Below, piece by piece: positions 41,702-50,343 of a stretch of 64,000 nt of DNA. A model generated the notes under the pieces. It saw only the letters and a list, made by a program, of their open reading frames with translations. It did not search any database and was not told the origin of the DNA. Source of the DNA: PALSA-968 sp964387075 (GTDB lineage: Bacteria > Bacteroidota > Bacteroidia > B-17B0 > Aurantibacillaceae). The first letter of the stretch is position 1; every line of letters begins with the position of its first letter. The position numbers and the translations under genes are program-made. Location of the stretch: NCBI GenBank assembly GCA_964387075.1, contig CAYLVB010000001.1:558001-622000 (forward strand), in the 5' to 3' direction.

Positions 41702-43504
41702 TCAGGGTCGTTTTAATTTTCCTTTTAAGAGGTAATAACGAACAAGTTTATAGTATGCTAATGTAGTCTTTTTCATTTTATCCCTTTCCTCCGCTGATAC
41801 GGAAGGGGTCATTTTTTCGCTTTGTGAACTGATCACGTAACTATAAAGGCTTCCACCCAGCGCCAGACCAAGTTCCGTACCATAATTGCCGGAAAGCAAG
41901 GGCAGCGGCTCCTGTTCGCTGAAAAGATCACGTCCCAGCATAATGGTCTTTTCACCAGGCAGCACCAGACTTACCAAAGAATAGGGAATATCTATGTGCG
42001 AATGCGCTCTGTCTCCTACTCCTTTGCCTGCATTCAGTACGACAAGCGGTACATAAAAAATTTTGTCACCAAATTCACTCTCATTTCTAGCCTCCCCATG
42101 GTCGCCGGTGATGAGGATCAGTGTACTGTCATAAAAAGGTTCCTTCTTTAGCTTAGCGATAAAATCGCCCAGCATGCGGTCGGCATAATAATAGGTTTGC
42201 AGTTTTTTATCCCAGTTGCGTATTTGCGGGTGCTGATCAACAAAGCCTGCAGGTAAGGTATAGGGCTCGTGGTTGGAAATACTTTGCAGCACATAAAAAG
42301 TCTTTTCGTTTTGGTATTCCTTCAATTCATGCAAAGCGCGATCAAACAACTCTTCATCCTCAACACCCCACTCATTTTTCATTTTGGCATCAGGCATGTT
42401 ATGCGCGTCTATCAATTCATCAAAACCGCCTTCTTTCATGAATTTATCCGCGTCGTCGTAAGATAAAAACCCATTATGGATGGCAGAACTTGTGTAGCCC
42501 GCCTCTTTCATGTAATCGGCAACCGTTTCTATCTTATTTACCCCTTTGAGCCTGTAAAAATTATTGCAGATGATATTGGGTACACCGGTAAGCAGGGAAG
42601 CTATGGCCATTTGCGTGCGTGGACCTGTGGCTTTGCAGTCGGGGAAGTAAATCCCTTCTTTTGACAAAGCCGAAAGGTTGGGTGCCAGGCTGTCGCAGAA
42701 ATTATTGGAACCCAGGCTTTCCATGACAATGAGGACAATGTGCGGATAGCTTCTGCCAAGCGTGTCTTTTACAGTTTTCCGAAGCACGGTGCCCTTCACG
42801 ATCTCGCCGCCGGTCATTTCTGCAACTCGCTTCAGCGCTTCCTCTTCGCTCATTTCAACATCAGGGATCTTTTCTCCGTTACTGATGTTTGTGTAAAGCG
42901 AAGAAGAAATGCAATAAACCGTGTTCTTTGAAGCCTCATTCACCAACGTATTACTGCCAATATCGCATAATCGATATAAGGGAACCGGGTAATACAAGAA
43001 AGAGGTGCTAAAGAAGATGAGCAACAGGATCAGAAATTTTGTCGGCGCTATTTTTTCGGCGGAAATATCCCTGAATAAAAAACGCTTCAGCAAAAAGAAG
43101 AACAAAAGACTGATGGCGATAGCTATGTAAAGGTCCTTGCTCGCAAATACCGTCCAAATCACCGTTCCGTCTGTCTGCAAAAAAGAAAAATAATTAAAAC
43201 GCACGCCATAATGATCCATATGGAAAAGATCTGCCAGCGAAACGAACAATAAGATAAAAAGCAGGAAAAAGACAAGTTTTCTGAATAAACCCGGCCTTTT
43301 TTGCCACAGCGGATTGAAAAGCAAGAGCAGCAGGAGTATACAGGAGATCACACAGGAATCAAAAGCAAAGCTAACCCAAACATAATTGAACCAGCCTGTT
43401 ATGCCAAGCCCGGCAAAAGATGAAATAAAGAAACATGTAACGACCAGCCTCGCCAGGAAAAAAGTCAAAATAAACTTACCGTACAGGCTTATCCAAGCTC
43501 TCAT
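41702..43504 (-). CDS. LtaS-like membrane sulfatase / phosphoglycerol-transferase family protein
   Basis: 600 residues. About five N-terminal membrane spans (ILLLLLFNPLWQKRPGLFRK region; LVFFLLFILLFVSLADLFHM) precede an exported alkaline-phosphatase-fold domain: PHIVLIVMESLGSNNF with the first metal ligand, GPRTQMAIASLLTGVPN with the probable nucleophile Thr, and LILITGDHGEARNE with metal-binding Asp-His. The family includes lipoteichoic acid synthases and Gram-negative enzymes adding phosphoglycerol or phosphoethanolamine to glycans. In this diderm an envelope-glycan modification role is inferred. Confidence 0.88.
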   Translation of the reverse strand: MRAWISLYGKFILTFFLARLVVTCFFISSFAGLGITGWFNYVWVSFAFDSCVISCILLLLLLFNPLWQKRPGLFRKLVFFLLFILLFVSLADLFHMDHYGVRFNYFSFLQTDGTVIWTVFASKDLYIAIAISLLFFFLLKRFLFRDISAEKIAPTKFLILLLIFFSTSFLYYPVPLYRLCDIGSNTLVNEASKNTVYCISSSLYTNISNGEKIPDVEMSEEEALKRVAEMTGGEIVKGTVLRKTVKDTLGRSYPHIVLIVMESLGSNNFCDSLAPNLSALSKEGIYFPDCKATGPRTQMAIASLLTGVPNIICNNFYRLKGVNKIETVADYMKEAGYTSSAIHNGFLSYDDADKFMKEGGFDELIDAHNMPDAKMKNEWGVEDEELFDRALHELKEYQNEKTFYVLQSISNHEPYTLPAGFVDQHPQIRNWDKKLQTYYYADRMLGDFIAKLKKEPFYDSTLILITGDHGEARNESEFGDKIFYVPLVVLNAGKGVGDRAHSHIDIPYSLVSLVLPGEKTIMLGRDLFSEQEPLPLLSGNYGTELGLALGGSLYSYVISSQSEKMTPSVSAEERDKMKKTTLAYYKLVRYYLLKGKLKRP

Positions 43505-43527
43505 GTTTGAGGAAATAACTAATTTCG

Positions 43528-43535
43528 CAAAGATA
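43528..43535 (-). promoter_or_regulatory. Bacteroidota -7 box for the LtaS-like gene
   Basis: Minus strand TATCTTTG matches TAnnTTTG, 23 bp before the ATG at 43504. The divergent E1 gene starts 12 bp away on the other side (43547). Confidence 0.4.
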
Positions 43536-43546
43536 AAAATTCAAAG

Positions 43547-45544
43547 ATGATAACCGCCGAAATGCCCGTACGTTTTGAACGCAAAAAGCACAAAGACGAG
43601 GTTCTGCTTACCCTTTACCGCAATATACTGAAACCGCGCATGGTGGAGGAAAAGATGCTGATCCTGTTAAGACAGGGACGCATTGCCAAGTGGTTCAGTG
43701 GTATTGGGCAGGAGGCTATTTCTGTTGGTTTGGCCACGGCTTTTGATAAGGAGGAATACATTTTGCCCATGCACCGCAACCTGGGCGTCTTTACTACACG
43801 CGGCATTCCTTTGAACCGGCTTTTCTCACAATTTACGGGTAAACCCGGCGGGTTTACCCAGGGGCGCGACCGAAGCTTTCACTTTGGTACACAGGACTAC
43901 AAGATCGTTGGGATGATCTCGCATCTTGGACCTCAATTGGGTGTAGCCGATGGCATAGCTTTAGCCAATAAATTGCGGAAAGATAAAAAAGCCGTGGCTG
44001 TTTTCAGTGGGGATGGCGGTACCAGCGAAGGAGATTTTCATGAGAGTTTGAATGTGGCTGCCGTTTGGGACCTCCCGGTCATCTTTGTGATAGAGAATAA
44101 TGGTTACGGGCTCTCTACGCCCAGTAATGAGCAGTTTCGCTGCAAACAATTCATTGATAAAGCCATCGGTTATGGCATTGAAGGGGTGCAGGTAGATGGG
44201 AATAATGTTTTGAACGTTTATGAGGCTGTAAAAAAGATAGCTGAAGATATACGCGAAAAACCACGCCCTATCCTGCTCGAGTGCATCACTTTCCGCATGC
44301 GCGGGCACGAAGAAGCTTCTGGAACAAAATACGTACCCAAAGAACTTTTTGAGCAATGGGGCAAAAAGGACCCGGTGAACAGTTATGAGAAGTTTTTGCT
44401 GCAGGAGGGAGTTCTTACAGAAGAACTGGTAGAAAAGATACGAGGGGAGATCAAAGAAGAGATTGAAAAAGGTTTGGAGATCACTTTTAATGAGCAAATG
44501 CCTGAGGTAAATACGGAAAAGGAATTAAATGAAATGTACGCTCCTTTTGTTTTGCATGAAAGGCCTGCGGGCGGCAGCAAAAGTCAGAAAAGATTTATTG
44601 ATGCGATCTCCGACGCAATGAAACTCGCCATGCGCAAACACGAGAACCTGGTTTTGATGGGGCAGGACATTGCGGAATACGGCGGAGTTTTTAAGATCAC
44701 GGAAGGATTTGTAGAGGAATTTGGAAAAGGTCGTGTACGAAATACACCGCTCTGTGAATCGGCAATTCTAGGAACCGGGTTCGGCTTATCCATCAACGGA
44801 ATGAAAGCCATGGTAGAAATGCAGTTTGCCGATTTTGTGAGTGAAGGAATGACCCAGATCGTGAACAACCTGGCCAAATCGCATTACCGCTGGGGGCAGA
44901 ACGCGGATGTGGTAGTGAGGATGCCCACTGGCGCGGCCGTTGCGGCGGGGCCTTTTCACAGCCAGAGCAACGAAGCCTGGTTCTTTCATACACCCGGTTT
45001 GAAGATCGCCTACCCCGCTTTTCCGGCCGATGCCAAAGGATTATTGCTCACTGCTTTCGAAGATCCTAATCCCGTTATATTTTTCGAGCACAAAGCACTT
45101 TACAGGAGCATAAGTGAAGATGTGCCTGATGATTATTTTACGATCCCATTCGGTAAAGCAAGCCTGGTGCGTGAAGGAACTGATCTTACCATCATAAGTT
45201 ATGGCCTGGGCGTTCATTGGGCACTAGAAGTGCTGCATGAGCTGACCGATATATCGGCAGACGTAATCGACCTCCGTACCTTAAGTCCTCTTGATACCGA
45301 GACCATTTATAGATCTGTTAAAAAAACGGGGAAAGCCTTTGTTTTACATGAGGATACGCTTACAGGCGGTATAGGCGGCGAAATAGCTACACTGATAAAC
45401 GAAAACTGCTTTGAGTATTTAGATGCCCCCGTGATGCGCGAAGGGAGCCTGGATACGGCGGTTCCGATGAACGCTGATCTGGAGTTAAATTTCCTTCCCA
45501 AGGAGCGATTTAAGCAAAAATTACGTACCTTGCATACTTATTAA
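43547..45544 (+). CDS. Fused E1 alpha/beta subunit of a 2-oxoacid dehydrogenase complex
   Basis: Thiamine-diphosphate decarboxylase component of a pyruvate or branched-chain 2-oxoacid dehydrogenase, with both subunits in one 665-residue chain. Residues about 1-325 are the alpha part, with ThDP motif GDGGTSEGDFHE...NN and EASGTKYVPKE; about 340-665 are the beta part (MGQDIAEYGGVFKITEGFVE; SGEG-like FADFVSEGMTQIVNNLAK; ISYGLGVHWALEVL). Such fusions are usual in Bacteroidota. Substrate choice cannot be settled; E2 and E3 are not in the window. Confidence 0.93.
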   Translation: MITAEMPVRFERKKHKDEVLLTLYRNILKPRMVEEKMLILLRQGRIAKWFSGIGQEAISVGLATAFDKEEYILPMHRNLGVFTTRGIPLNRLFSQFTGKPGGFTQGRDRSFHFGTQDYKIVGMISHLGPQLGVADGIALANKLRKDKKAVAVFSGDGGTSEGDFHESLNVAAVWDLPVIFVIENNGYGLSTPSNEQFRCKQFIDKAIGYGIEGVQVDGNNVLNVYEAVKKIAEDIREKPRPILLECITFRMRGHEEASGTKYVPKELFEQWGKKDPVNSYEKFLLQEGVLTEELVEKIRGEIKEEIEKGLEITFNEQMPEVNTEKELNEMYAPFVLHERPAGGSKSQKRFIDAISDAMKLAMRKHENLVLMGQDIAEYGGVFKITEGFVEEFGKGRVRNTPLCESAILGTGFGLSINGMKAMVEMQFADFVSEGMTQIVNNLAKSHYRWGQNADVVVRMPTGAAVAAGPFHSQSNEAWFFHTPGLKIAYPAFPADAKGLLLTAFEDPNPVIFFEHKALYRSISEDVPDDYFTIPFGKASLVREGTDLTIISYGLGVHWALEVLHELTDISADVIDLRTLSPLDTETIYRSVKKTGKAFVLHEDTLTGGIGGEIATLINENCFEYLDAPVMREGSLDTAVPMNADLELNFLPKERFKQKLRTLHTY

Positions 45545-45595
45545 CCGCTTGTGAAGCAGACTGATGCCTCCTTCACATTCAAAAAAAATAAACAC

Positions 45596-46486
45596 ATGAA
45601 GAAATTTTTACTTTTAGTTTCAGTAATAACCTTAAGCCTTCAGAATGCGCAGGCTCAATACCCTCTTCAGGAAGGTTTTGATGGTGTCACTACTTCCGGA
45701 AGCCCACAAACCGGCCCGCTTCCTTCGGGGTGGACAACGGGTACAAACAGCCAGTTCATGGTATACGGTTTAGAGAATTTGCAGCCGCACGGTTGGTCAA
45801 TTCCTAATGCCTGCTCGGTAGAAATGTCTGCGTCTCATGCTTTTGATACCCTGGTCACTCCTACGATCAATCCTATCACTGCCAATACAAAGCTAAGCAT
45901 CGATTACCGTTTTGTGGATAAGACCAATTTCCCTAACAACGGTACTGCTTTAGGTACAGGCGATGTTGTAAAAGTTGACGCCTACCTGGGTACTTCCTGG
46001 AACAATGCCATCGCTACCATTGACATGAGCACCCACCCGGTTGCGATGAATACCTTTACTACCTACACCTATGTATGCACCGTTTGCCCAACGTTGGTTG
46101 GCTTTGGCCTTACTTCCATCAAGATCCGCATGGATGTTGAGCGCGCGAATGGTAACTGGTATCTTGACGTTGACAATTTCATCGTTGCCGACGTGATCAC
46201 AGGTATACAATACAATGGTTCTAACCCTCCGGCTGTAGCCGTTTCTCCGAATCCGAGCCACGGAAGCTTCTGGATCTGGGTTAAGGATTACCAAAACAAA
46301 GGAAATGCGCCTGTAACCGTTAAAATGTTCAACGGTATGGGTCAATTGGTTAAGACCGTTACCACATCCGACGTACAATATATCAACCAGTTCAACATTC
46401 ATGCTGAAGGTTTGGCACGCGGTATGTACACCATAGAAGTTAGCTGCAAAAATGAAGTATCTAAATCAAAGATCATTCTCGAATAA
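45596..46486 (+). CDS. Exported protein with T9SS type A sorting domain
   Basis: Secreted or surface-bound protein of 296 residues. Start at 45596 (MKKFLLLVSVITLSLQNAQAQ) gives a clean signal peptide; a GTG at 45551 would extend it by 15 residues. The body is beta-rich (LPSGWTTGTNSQFMVYGLEN; NWYLDVDNFIVADVITGIQY) and resembles the choice-of-anchor-J type. From about 225 the T9SS sorting domain reads AVSPNPSHGSFWIWV, GMGQLVKTV and GLARGMYTIEV, ending VSKSKIILE. It would be exported by the type IX system. Enzymatic activity is not apparent. Confidence 0.85.
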   Translation: MKKFLLLVSVITLSLQNAQAQYPLQEGFDGVTTSGSPQTGPLPSGWTTGTNSQFMVYGLENLQPHGWSIPNACSVEMSASHAFDTLVTPTINPITANTKLSIDYRFVDKTNFPNNGTALGTGDVVKVDAYLGTSWNNAIATIDMSTHPVAMNTFTTYTYVCTVCPTLVGFGLTSIKIRMDVERANGNWYLDVDNFIVADVITGIQYNGSNPPAVAVSPNPSHGSFWIWVKDYQNKGNAPVTVKMFNGMGQLVKTVTTSDVQYINQFNIHAEGLARGMYTIEVSCKNEVSKSKIILE

Positions 46487-47159
46487 AAAAGGGACATCAC
46501 TTTTAAACGGCACTGCCCTTTGGTTGGTGCCGTTTTTTTTAATGCTCTTCTCGTTCCAGGGAATGGGCCAAACCGGCTCGCCTCAAAAAACGGGTAAAAA
46601 GCTTCTTCAATTATCCGGGAAAGTGGTGGTTTTTGAAGATGACAGTCTTCGCGGACTTCCCTTTGCTTCTGTGATCATACGCAGCAAGAAAAGCGGCGCT
46701 GTTACGGATTACTTTGGCTTTTTTACAGTTGTGGCCAGCCCCGGCGATGTGGTGGAGTTTGTGAGCCTGGGATATAAGGATGCTCAATATATCATTCCGG
46801 ATACTTTAAAAGCCACACACTACTCGATCGTACAGGTAATGAAAAAGGATACGATCATGCTGAACCCGGTAACCGTTTTCCCCTGGCCTACCAAAGAAGA
46901 GTTCAAGGCGGCGTTCTTAAAATTGAATGTTCCTATGGACGACCTCGACAGGGCCCAAAAGAACATGGCCGCCGATGAAATGCGCGAACTTGTTAAAGGC
47001 CTTTCTATGGATGCCAACGACAATTACCTGTACACCGTGCAGCAACGCTACCAAAAGATGTCGTACCTGGGGCAATACCCGCCCAATAACCTGCTCAATC
47101 CTTTTGCCTGGGCTAAGTTCATTAAGGATCTGAAAGCGGGGAAATTGAAGGTCAAATAG
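46452..47159 (+). CDS. Exported carboxypeptidase-regulatory-like (CarboxypepD_reg) protein
   Basis: 235 residues. After the signal segment (ALWLVPFFLMLFSFQGMGQ) a carboxypeptidase-regulatory-like beta-sandwich is clear: LSGKVVVFEDDSLRGLPFAS, VIIRSKKSGAVTDYFGFFTV, and VVEFVSLGYKDAQYIIP, as in the plug-side domain of SusC-like receptors. The C-terminal half is helical and uncharacterised (EEFKAAFLKLNVPMDDL). The ATG at 46452 overlaps the previous gene by 35 bp and places an intrinsic terminator within the signal-peptide codons; a start at TTG 46524 or GTG 46527 would avoid this but gives a poor signal peptide. Similar proteins occur as exported partners of unknown role. Confidence 0.75.
   Translation: MKYLNQRSFSNKKGTSLLNGTALWLVPFFLMLFSFQGMGQTGSPQKTGKKLLQLSGKVVVFEDDSLRGLPFASVIIRSKKSGAVTDYFGFFTVVASPGDVVEFVSLGYKDAQYIIPDTLKATHYSIVQVMKKDTIMLNPVTVFPWPTKEEFKAAFLKLNVPMDDLDRAQKNMAADEMRELVKGLSMDANDNYLYTVQQRYQKMSYLGQYPPNNLLNPFAWAKFIKDLKAGKLKVK
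46505..46540 (+). terminator. Intrinsic terminator inside the next gene's signal-peptide codons
   Basis: AAACGGCAC (46505-46513) and GTGCCGTTT (46527-46535) form a 9-bp stem with 13-nt loop, followed by eight T (46533-46540). It begins 19 bp after the T9SS-cargo stop codon, the expected place for that gene's terminator, yet lies within the reading frame that starts at 46452. Confidence 0.8.
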
Positions 47160-47254
47160 GTCAAAAGTTAGAAGTAATAAATCAAATTTTACTTGCCTTC
47201 ACTCCTCAACTTACCAACGTGTGACCTTATAACTTGTTACTTTTGACTTGTAAC
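47148..47254. repeat. Heptad-phased inverted AAGTNAN repeat
   Basis: Left arm: four 7-bp words from 47158 (AGGTCAA, AAGTTAG and two more), overlapping the stop codon of the preceding gene. Right arm (47221-47254): read on the minus strand, five consecutive words of the type AAGTNAN such as AAGTTAC and AAGTCAA. The arms face each other between two convergent genes and end just after the priA stop codon. Confidence 0.6.
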
Positions 47255-49747
47255 TTAATACGGATCCACATCCGTTCTCAGGCGCACTTTAGAAAAAAGT
47301 TTTTCGGTACGGAAATCGAAGATCAGTTTCCAGAGGGTTTCGCGGACCTTTGCGGAAGAATACTCGCGCTCTGTCTTTAAAAGAATTTGCTTATGGTATT
47401 CGTTCTTGATACGGGCTATCATTGGAAATTCAGGGCCAAGAACACGCTGCGCGAAGATCTTTTTTAATTCGTTACCGAAATTTTCGGCCGCTTCGTTCAG
47501 CAGATCGTAATCTTTACAAATAAAGGTGAAATTGAAAAGGCGCGTGAAGGGCGGGTAATTGTACTCTTTTCTTTCAGCCAAAAGAGCGGTGTACATCTGC
47601 TTGTAATCGTGTTTGATCACCCAATCGATCACGGGGTGATCGGGTTGCGTGGTTTGTATGAGCACTCTTCCTTTTTTTTCCTTACGCCCTGCCCTGCCAC
47701 TCACCTGCGTCATTAATTGGAAAGCTCGCTCGTACGAACGAAAATCAGGATAGCTCAGTAAATGATCTGCCTGCAAAACACCCACCAGGCCAACATGATC
47801 AAAGTCCAGGCCTTTAGTAACCATTTGCGTGCCGGTAAGAATGTCGATCTCCCCTGCGTCGAAATCGTCGATGATCTGCTTATAAGCGTGTTTGCTGCGG
47901 GTGGAATCAATGTCCATGCGCTTTATCTTCGCTTCCGGCAAAAGGATCTCAATTTCCTCTTCAATTTTTTGGGTACCAAATCCACGGTAACGGAGATCCG
48001 TGCTGCCGCAGGCTATACAAGCCTTTGGAGGATCCGTAGTATAACCGCAATAGTGACAAGTTAGTTTTTGAGTAGCTTTGTGATAGATCAATGAAACATC
48101 GCATTGCACGCAGCAGGGAACGTGGCCGCAAGCGTAACATTCAGTATAAGGCGCGAAGCCGCGTCGGTTCTGGAAGAGTATGACCTGCTCCTTTTTCTTC
48201 AATGTCTTTTGTATCTCTTCGAACAAAGGCTCTGAAATAATATTCTCCGCCGCGGTCTTTTTGGTTTCCTCGCTTTTGGTGTTCACCACTTCTATTTGCG
48301 GCATGGAAGATTCCCCATGCCTTTCTTTCAATTCCACGAACCCGTATTTATTTTGCTTCGCGTTGTAATACGATTCGATGCAGGGTGTGGCTGTTCCCAA
48401 CAGGACCTTTGCTTTGTGTAAAGTAGCCAGGTAAATGGCCGCGTCGCGGGCGTGGTAGCGCGGAGCCGGGTCTTGCTGTTTGTAAGAAGAATCGTGTTCT
48501 TCATCCACAATGATCAATCCCAGGTTGTCGTAGGGCAGGAATAAAGCGCTGCGGGCGCCCAGCATCACACGGTAGTTCGAGCGGTTCATGGCGTCTTTCT
48601 TTTCAGATCCAAGAACGGCGTTCCAAACCTCCACGCGTTCATTATCTGAAAAACGCGAATGGTACACCCCCACTTCGTCGCCAAAATATTTTTTTACGCG
48701 CGAAACAAGCTGTGTGGTGAGGGCAATCTCCGGAACCAGGTAAAGCGCCTGCTTTCCCCGCTTCAAGACCTCTTCAATAAGCGTACAATAAATTTCTGTC
48801 TTACCGCTGCCGGTCACTCCATGCAGCAAACAAACATCATGTTCTTCATAAGCCTTTTCAATTTGCTCAAAGGCTTTGGTTTGGATAAGGGATAATTTCT
48901 TTTTGAGCTGTACAGTATCATCCTGCTGCAAACGCCCGGTCTCAAATTCATTCTGCTCAAAAACACCCTTCTTCACCAGCGAATTGATGGCCGATGTATC
49001 AAAATGCTTCAAAAGCGCGTTCTTCTTTATCCAGGTATGATCGGCGTGACCTTCATCGCGCTTGTTCGCCTTCAGGTAAAAAAGCAAAACCTCCAATTGC
49101 TTGTAAGCCTTTTTCTCCAATGCCTCAAAAAGTTCTTTCAGCTTTTCTTCATCCCAATAGGTTTCGCTCAACCGCACATAAGAAACCATTTTCGGTTTAT
49201 ACTTTTCCTTCACTTCTTCAAAAAGGACGATCATTTTTTTACCAAGCAACTCTTTAATAACGGGCTGCGGGTTCTTCAATGACAGTATGGCCGATGCCTC
49301 CTGGTAAGAGATCACGTTGCGCGTCTCCAAAGCTTCCAGGAGAATGTACTCGTTGTCGCTTAGAGTCTCTTTCCGAAAGTCTGATTCAAGATTGAGCGCA
49401 AGTTTTGTTTCGCTGTTCAGTTTCAGTCCCGACGGAAGCGCGGCGTTCATCACCTCTCCTCTATAACACAAATAATAATTGCTCACCCAATCCCAAAATT
49501 TGAACTGGGCTTCATTTACGATGGGAATTGTATCAAGAACTTCCTCTACGTATTTCGCTGTGTACTCCGGCGGAGTTTCATGTACCTTACGGATCAAAGC
49601 GCTGTAAAATCTGCTCTTGCCAAACTGCACCAAAACACGCAGACCGGGTTTTACCTGCTCGTTCAATTCAAAAGGAACCCGGTAAGTATAAAGATTCGGG
49701 ACCGCCAGCGGCAACAAGACATCAACGAAAAGGGTTAAGCGCGACAT
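47255..49747 (-). CDS. priA: Primosomal replication-restart helicase PriA
   Basis: 3'-5' helicase that reloads the replisome at stalled forks. 830 residues. N-terminal 3'-binding domain (LTLFVDVLLPLAVPNLYTYR), Walker A HGVTGSGKTEIYCT at about 308-316, DEEH box IIVDEEHDSSYK at about 410, and eight Cys of the zinc site from ECYACGHVPCCVQCD to CHYCGY and CIACGS; motif VI region SGRAGRKEKKG near 665. It starts 1 bp after the stop of the DUF5615 gene, so it shares a transcript with a toxin-antitoxin-like pair. Confidence 0.95.
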   Translation of the reverse strand: MSRLTLFVDVLLPLAVPNLYTYRVPFELNEQVKPGLRVLVQFGKSRFYSALIRKVHETPPEYTAKYVEEVLDTIPIVNEAQFKFWDWVSNYYLCYRGEVMNAALPSGLKLNSETKLALNLESDFRKETLSDNEYILLEALETRNVISYQEASAILSLKNPQPVIKELLGKKMIVLFEEVKEKYKPKMVSYVRLSETYWDEEKLKELFEALEKKAYKQLEVLLFYLKANKRDEGHADHTWIKKNALLKHFDTSAINSLVKKGVFEQNEFETGRLQQDDTVQLKKKLSLIQTKAFEQIEKAYEEHDVCLLHGVTGSGKTEIYCTLIEEVLKRGKQALYLVPEIALTTQLVSRVKKYFGDEVGVYHSRFSDNERVEVWNAVLGSEKKDAMNRSNYRVMLGARSALFLPYDNLGLIIVDEEHDSSYKQQDPAPRYHARDAAIYLATLHKAKVLLGTATPCIESYYNAKQNKYGFVELKERHGESSMPQIEVVNTKSEETKKTAAENIISEPLFEEIQKTLKKKEQVILFQNRRGFAPYTECYACGHVPCCVQCDVSLIYHKATQKLTCHYCGYTTDPPKACIACGSTDLRYRGFGTQKIEEEIEILLPEAKIKRMDIDSTRSKHAYKQIIDDFDAGEIDILTGTQMVTKGLDFDHVGLVGVLQADHLLSYPDFRSYERAFQLMTQVSGRAGRKEKKGRVLIQTTQPDHPVIDWVIKHDYKQMYTALLAERKEYNYPPFTRLFNFTFICKDYDLLNEAAENFGNELKKIFAQRVLGPEFPMIARIKNEYHKQILLKTEREYSSAKVRETLWKLIFDFRTEKLFSKVRLRTDVDPY

Positions 49748-49748
49748 G

Positions 49749-50090
49749 CTAGTTTACCCCTTCTATTCGGTCCTTATAAACATTAACGAGCTTACATTTT
49801 GAGCTCATCTCAATAACATCGTTCCAAACCAAGTTCAGGAAAATAAACATTTCCGAAATTTTCATATTACCAATCCTAATATGAATAACTTTAGGTGGCG
49901 GCTGATCTAAGATCATACGGGAAGAAAAATCTGCGTCTTTCGTAATGATAGTCAGATCGTTCTCTTTTGCATAATTCCATACTTCGGAATCAGACCACTC
50001 GTCATTCAGGTCCTTCACAAATATATATCCTGAGTCACGCCATAAACCAAAATAATAAGGAAGGTTTACGTCCACAAGGAATTTCGCCAT
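49749..50090 (-). CDS. DUF5615 PIN-like protein, probable toxin
   Basis: 113-residue PIN-like protein of the DUF5615 family, predicted RNase-type toxins paired with DUF433 antitoxins. Acidic positions expected for the metal site are visible: FLVDVNLPY, then EWSDSEVWNYAKENDLTIIT followed by KDADF. Its start codon overlaps the stop of the DUF433 gene (TAATG), so translation is coupled. The downstream partner in the transcript is priA. Toxic activity is inferred from family and context, not shown. Confidence 0.8.
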   Translation of the reverse strand: MAKFLVDVNLPYYFGLWRDSGYIFVKDLNDEWSDSEVWNYAKENDLTIITKDADFSSRMILDQPPPKVIHIRIGNMKISEMFIFLNLVWNDVIEMSSKCKLVNVYKDRIEGVN

Positions 50091-50323
50091 TACGCAACGT
50101 GTTTCAGGCTATAGCTCCTATTCATTAATTCAGCTGCAAACCATAAACAGGCTTTAATATCATCAGGTTCAAGAGAGGGATATTGTTTCAATATTTCTTC
50201 TTCATTTTCTCCGGCGCTAAGAAATTCCAAAATCGTTTGCACTGCAATTCTCTTTCCTCGAATTGCAGGTTTTCCATTCAGATTCTTTTCATCTATAGAT
50301 ATCCTGTTTATCAAACTGTTCAT
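50090..50323 (-). CDS. DUF433 protein, probable antitoxin
   Basis: 77-residue member of the DUF433 family (PF04255), a small helical DNA-binding-type protein. The family core is RISIDEKNLNGKPAIRGKRI followed by AVQTILEFLSAGENEEEILK and YPSLEPDDIKACLWFAAEL. Such proteins lie directly ahead of DUF5615 PIN-like genes, as here, and are thought to neutralise them and repress the operon. The gene is 20 bp downstream of fah on the same strand, so it could also be read from the fah promoter. Confidence 0.85.
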   Translation of the reverse strand: MNSLINRISIDEKNLNGKPAIRGKRIAVQTILEFLSAGENEEEILKQYPSLEPDDIKACLWFAAELMNRSYSLKHVA

Positions 50324-50343
50324 AACACAAATTTACGAAAATT

